Below, piece after piece: positions 14,088 through 16,258 of a stretch of 16,258 nucleotides of DNA. Under the pieces are notes generated by a model, which saw nothing but the letters and a program-made list of their open reading frames with translations, was not told the origin of the DNA and did not search any database. The DNA is from Caldifarciminota bacterium (GTDB taxonomy: Bacteria > Hydrothermota > E44-bin80). Within the stretch, counting starts at the first letter, position 1. Each line of letters begins with the position of its first letter. The stretch spans positions 1-16,258 of the forward strand of contig JAGMEZ010000331.1 in assembly GCA_023127905.1 (NCBI GenBank), written 5' to 3'. A program made the position numbers and the translations under genes.

Positions 14088-14701
14088 CAGATGATACCTC
14101 TCAGCCTTTCAATTTCCGAAAGAAGTGCTTCCCTCCCTTCTGGTGTTGAAACATTACAACTAAAAGAAGGATTGAGTATCTGTACTTCAGCAAGGGCTTG
14201 AGAAAAATCGCCAAGACTACAGAGAGATTTTGCTTTTACGAGTCTTACATCATCAACAGATATATCATCAGGGGAAGAGATATGGGCAAACTGGTAAAGT
14301 GGATCTTTCTGAATAAGTGTTGTTGCAGAATTTACTGCACTCTGATGATCAGGAAGTTCCGAATATACAAAAGCAAGACCTGCATATGGATCGACAAGTG
14401 TACTATCCTTCTCGAGAGCAGTATTGAAATTATCCACCGAAGTCGAAAGAGAACATAATATTCCATAACACCATCCAAGTCCATTGTATGCCTCTCCATT
14501 ATCAGGCTCGTCTTCGATGACATCCTTAAAATCTTCAATTGCCCAGGTAATTTTTTGAGGATCATAATCATCAAAATAATCCTCATAAAAACCCCATGCT
14601 CTTTCAACGCTCCCAGGGCCTAATCTTTCAAAACCAGAGCATCCTGTTAATATGTAACACACTATAATACAGAGAAATAAAGATAATAATTTTCTTGGCA
14701 T
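14087..14701 (-). CDS. TPR-containing lipoprotein
   Basis: The 204-aa protein starts with a lipoprotein signal peptide, MPRKLLSLFLCIIVCYILTGC (lipobox LTGC, Cys21). About two to three tetratricopeptide-like helical repeats follow between residues 50 and 140, for example AIEDFKDVIEDEPDNGEAYN and NFNTALEKDSTLVDPYAGLA. A further helical pair lies near 155-175. TPR lipoproteins usually act as envelope assembly or scaffold factors; the partner here is unknown. ATG is preceded by AAGGAGG about 6 nt upstream. It lies between the subtilase and glyQ, sharing the TGA/start overlap with glyQ. Confidence 0.85.
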   Translation of the reverse strand: MPRKLLSLFLCIIVCYILTGCSGFERLGPGSVERAWGFYEDYFDDYDPQKITWAIEDFKDVIEDEPDNGEAYNGLGWCYGILCSLSTSVDNFNTALEKDSTLVDPYAGLAFVYSELPDHQSAVNSATTLIQKDPLYQFAHISSPDDISVDDVRLVKAKSLCSLGDFSQALAEVQILNPSFSCNVSTPEGREALLSEIERLRGII

Positions 14702-14753
14702 TTTACCCTCCTTGTATAATAGTCGTGTATTTATTGAAACACATTATCATCTT

Positions 14754-16258
14754 TCATTTCATTAGAATTATTTTTTTGCTCTCTTCATATCTCGAGTTAC
14801 CATTTGATATTGCTATTTTCATAAAGTAAACACCAGAAGATAGTTTTTTATCATCCAATTGACATAGCCCTGTATACAATCCATAATCGGTATAAACACT
14901 TTCTCTAATAGATTTAACCTTTCTGCCTGAAACATCATAAATAGCAATATCTATGAAAGATGCAAAAGGTACAGCGTAATTATAAAATAATTTTCTTGAG
15001 GTAGGTATAGGATAACAGTCAAGAACGAGTTTATTTGTATTAAGCACACTGCTTTTTCCGCTCCCTGGTAATAGAATAAGAACATAAGATCCAAATTCCT
15101 GTACAGATGCATATGCATTTCCATTTATAATATCGATATCTGTATCAACATATTCAAATTCTTCTCCATTTTCTTTATAGATTCCTATATCAACAGCATT
15201 GTTTTCCTCAAGAATCTTTTTATCAAAACTAAACCGAACAATTGAAGTAACGCTAATTCTCTCTCCCTGAGGACCGCATTTATATATTTTTGAGATTGGT
15301 ATATAGGAGGAAGATGAGAATTCTTTTTTTTCTTCAACAATAACAATCCAGTAGGTACGTCCGTCTGTACAATCAGGAATGGTTAACCTGAAATTTTCAT
15401 CTTCACTTTCTGCAAATCCTCCACTGCTGCCAATAACCTTCGTTACGGTAAAATTCCTTGTATAGGTTCCCTTGGTTCCAGAAGTATCCCGTGCTGTTAC
15501 ATAAATCGATGCAGTTCCTGATGTGTCAAAAAGGAAATCTGTTCTGTACGTCTGTTCATCTACTTTTTGAAAATTGTGATAGTGAGTCTCACCAGCGAGA
15601 GTAATCCTGCATGTGTCAGGAAGATCATTTATTAATGGGCGCTGTGAAACTATCCAAATATCAATATATTGCTGGTTATATGGGTTCTGGAGTATAGGCA
15701 TAGAGGTAAACAATAGTTCAGCACCTAAAGCAAGAGGTGGATTGATGAGACCGTGACCAAAATATGTATCATACCCACTTGTTCCGAGATCTGTTGCCGT
15801 TGAATATATTGCTGACTTAATTGCTGATGGCGTTGTTATTCCATGAGATATAAGAAGCGCTGCAAGAGCAGATACATGTGGTGCAGCCATTGATGTTCCT
15901 TGAAGAAACATATAACAGAAACTGTCCACAGTCGCAAGATAATAACCGTCATTAATATGGTAATAAGTTGATTGAAGAATTGTTGCAGGATATCCTGTTC
16001 CAGGAATGGTATCATAAATGTCTCCACCTGGAGCAACTATATCTATTCCATTTCCCCATTGAGAATATGGTGCTAAATTATTATCAATATCTGTAGCACC
16101 CACTGCAATACATTCTTCAAAACCTGCGGGATAACTTAGCAGATTTGAATCGGCGTTTCCAGCAGCAGCAACAACTACTGCGCCTGCATTGGTGGCAGCA
16201 ATGATTGCCTGGTGAACCGTTCCAAAACCAGAGCTATCACCAGGTAACCCTCCCAGGC
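14754..16258 (-). CDS. Subtilisin-like S8 serine protease with C-terminal sorting domain (5' partial)
   Basis: The reading frame is open to the window edge, giving the last 500 codons of a secreted subtilase. In this fragment the oxyanion-hole Asn is N34 (VAAAGN) and the nucleophile is Ser122 (GTSMAAPH). Flanking SYPAGFEECIAVGATD and VAPGGDI are also family-typical. The Asp and His of the triad, the signal peptide and any propeptide lie outside the window. Residues about 165-400 form beta-rich domains of uncertain type. The last 90 residues (from LDCYPIPTS, with IYDVSGRKVKSI and LSSGVYFMKI) look like a type-A C-terminal sorting domain of type IX secretion cargo, or a related FlgD/Ig-like domain. 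No frameshift is visible. The GTG at 16103 is internal. Confidence 0.9.
   Translation of the reverse strand, partial: LGGLPGDSSGFGTVHQAIIAATNAGAVVVAAAGNADSNLLSYPAGFEECIAVGATDIDNNLAPYSQWGNGIDIVAPGGDIYDTIPGTGYPATILQSTYYHINDGYYLATVDSFCYMFLQGTSMAAPHVSALAALLISHGITTPSAIKSAIYSTATDLGTSGYDTYFGHGLINPPLALGAELLFTSMPILQNPYNQQYIDIWIVSQRPLINDLPDTCRITLAGETHYHNFQKVDEQTYRTDFLFDTSGTASIYVTARDTSGTKGTYTRNFTVTKVIGSSGGFAESEDENFRLTIPDCTDGRTYWIVIVEEKKEFSSSSYIPISKIYKCGPQGERISVTSIVRFSFDKKILEENNAVDIGIYKENGEEFEYVDTDIDIINGNAYASVQEFGSYVLILLPGSGKSSVLNTNKLVLDCYPIPTSRKLFYNYAVPFASFIDIAIYDVSGRKVKSIRESVYTDYGLYTGLCQLDDKKLSSGVYFMKIAISNGNSRYEESKKIILMK

Noticed and set aside
13842..14201. 119-aa plus-strand open frame across the glyQ/TPR lipoprotein junction
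   Set aside because: Antisense to two well-supported genes; composition looks like reverse-translated glyQ.
14722..14742. Imperfect hairpin GTGTATTT/AAACACAT between the subtilase and the TPR lipoprotein
   Set aside because: One mismatch and one G-T pair in eight, and no T-run on either strand, so not a convincing terminator.

Overview
This is an AT-rich window from a Gram-negative-type (diderm) bacterium. It encodes two lipoproteins with clear lipoboxes, a probable outer-membrane beta-barrel protein, and an extracellular subtilase ending in a type-A (T9SS-like) C-terminal sorting domain. With the archaeal-looking GTP-dependent PEP carboxykinase, this points to a FCB-like or candidate-phylum lineage such as WOR-3/Cloacimonadota. 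That placement is inference from gene style, not from a marker tree. No tRNA, rRNA, CRISPR array, transposase or phage gene is visible.

Layout. At 1-70 lies the end of a degenerate 7-bp tandem repeat, which runs into the 3' end of a DUF4416 gene (minus). The 155-bp gap 577-731 carries two back-to-back promoters whose -10 boxes sit 6-8 nt from the two ATGs, so both divergent transcripts look leaderless. On the plus strand follow an atypical RpiB-like protein, an unknown 221-aa protein, and pckG. A second copy of the heptad repeat lies just after pckG. From 8436 down to 4130 (minus) is the cell-shape operon mreB-mreC-mreD-mrdA, with no rodA. A 249-bp divergent promoter region separates it from a lone 76-aa acidic protein gene (plus). 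From the right edge down to 8920, everything is on the minus strand: partial S8 subtilase, TPR lipoprotein, glyQ, glyS, canonical rpiB, a probable outer-membrane protein, and a second lipoprotein.

How it fits together. The mre block builds the elongation machinery (actin-like MreB, MreC/MreD, PBP2). GlyQ/GlyS form the two-subunit glycyl-tRNA synthetase. Canonical RpiB (pentose phosphate) and GTP-PEPCK (PEP/oxaloacetate node) are central carbon enzymes. The remaining genes are envelope or secreted proteins of unknown role.

Most unusual points: (i) a dispersed heptad repeat abutting two gene 3' ends and supplying one stop codon; (ii) an RpiB paralogue with a EutQ-like N-terminal module and Asn in place of the catalytic Cys; (iii) a putative leaderless divergent promoter pair; (iv) two genes (lipoprotein at 9876, glyQ at 14087) whose best-supported starts are ATT (or CTG) rather than ATG/GTG/TTG.
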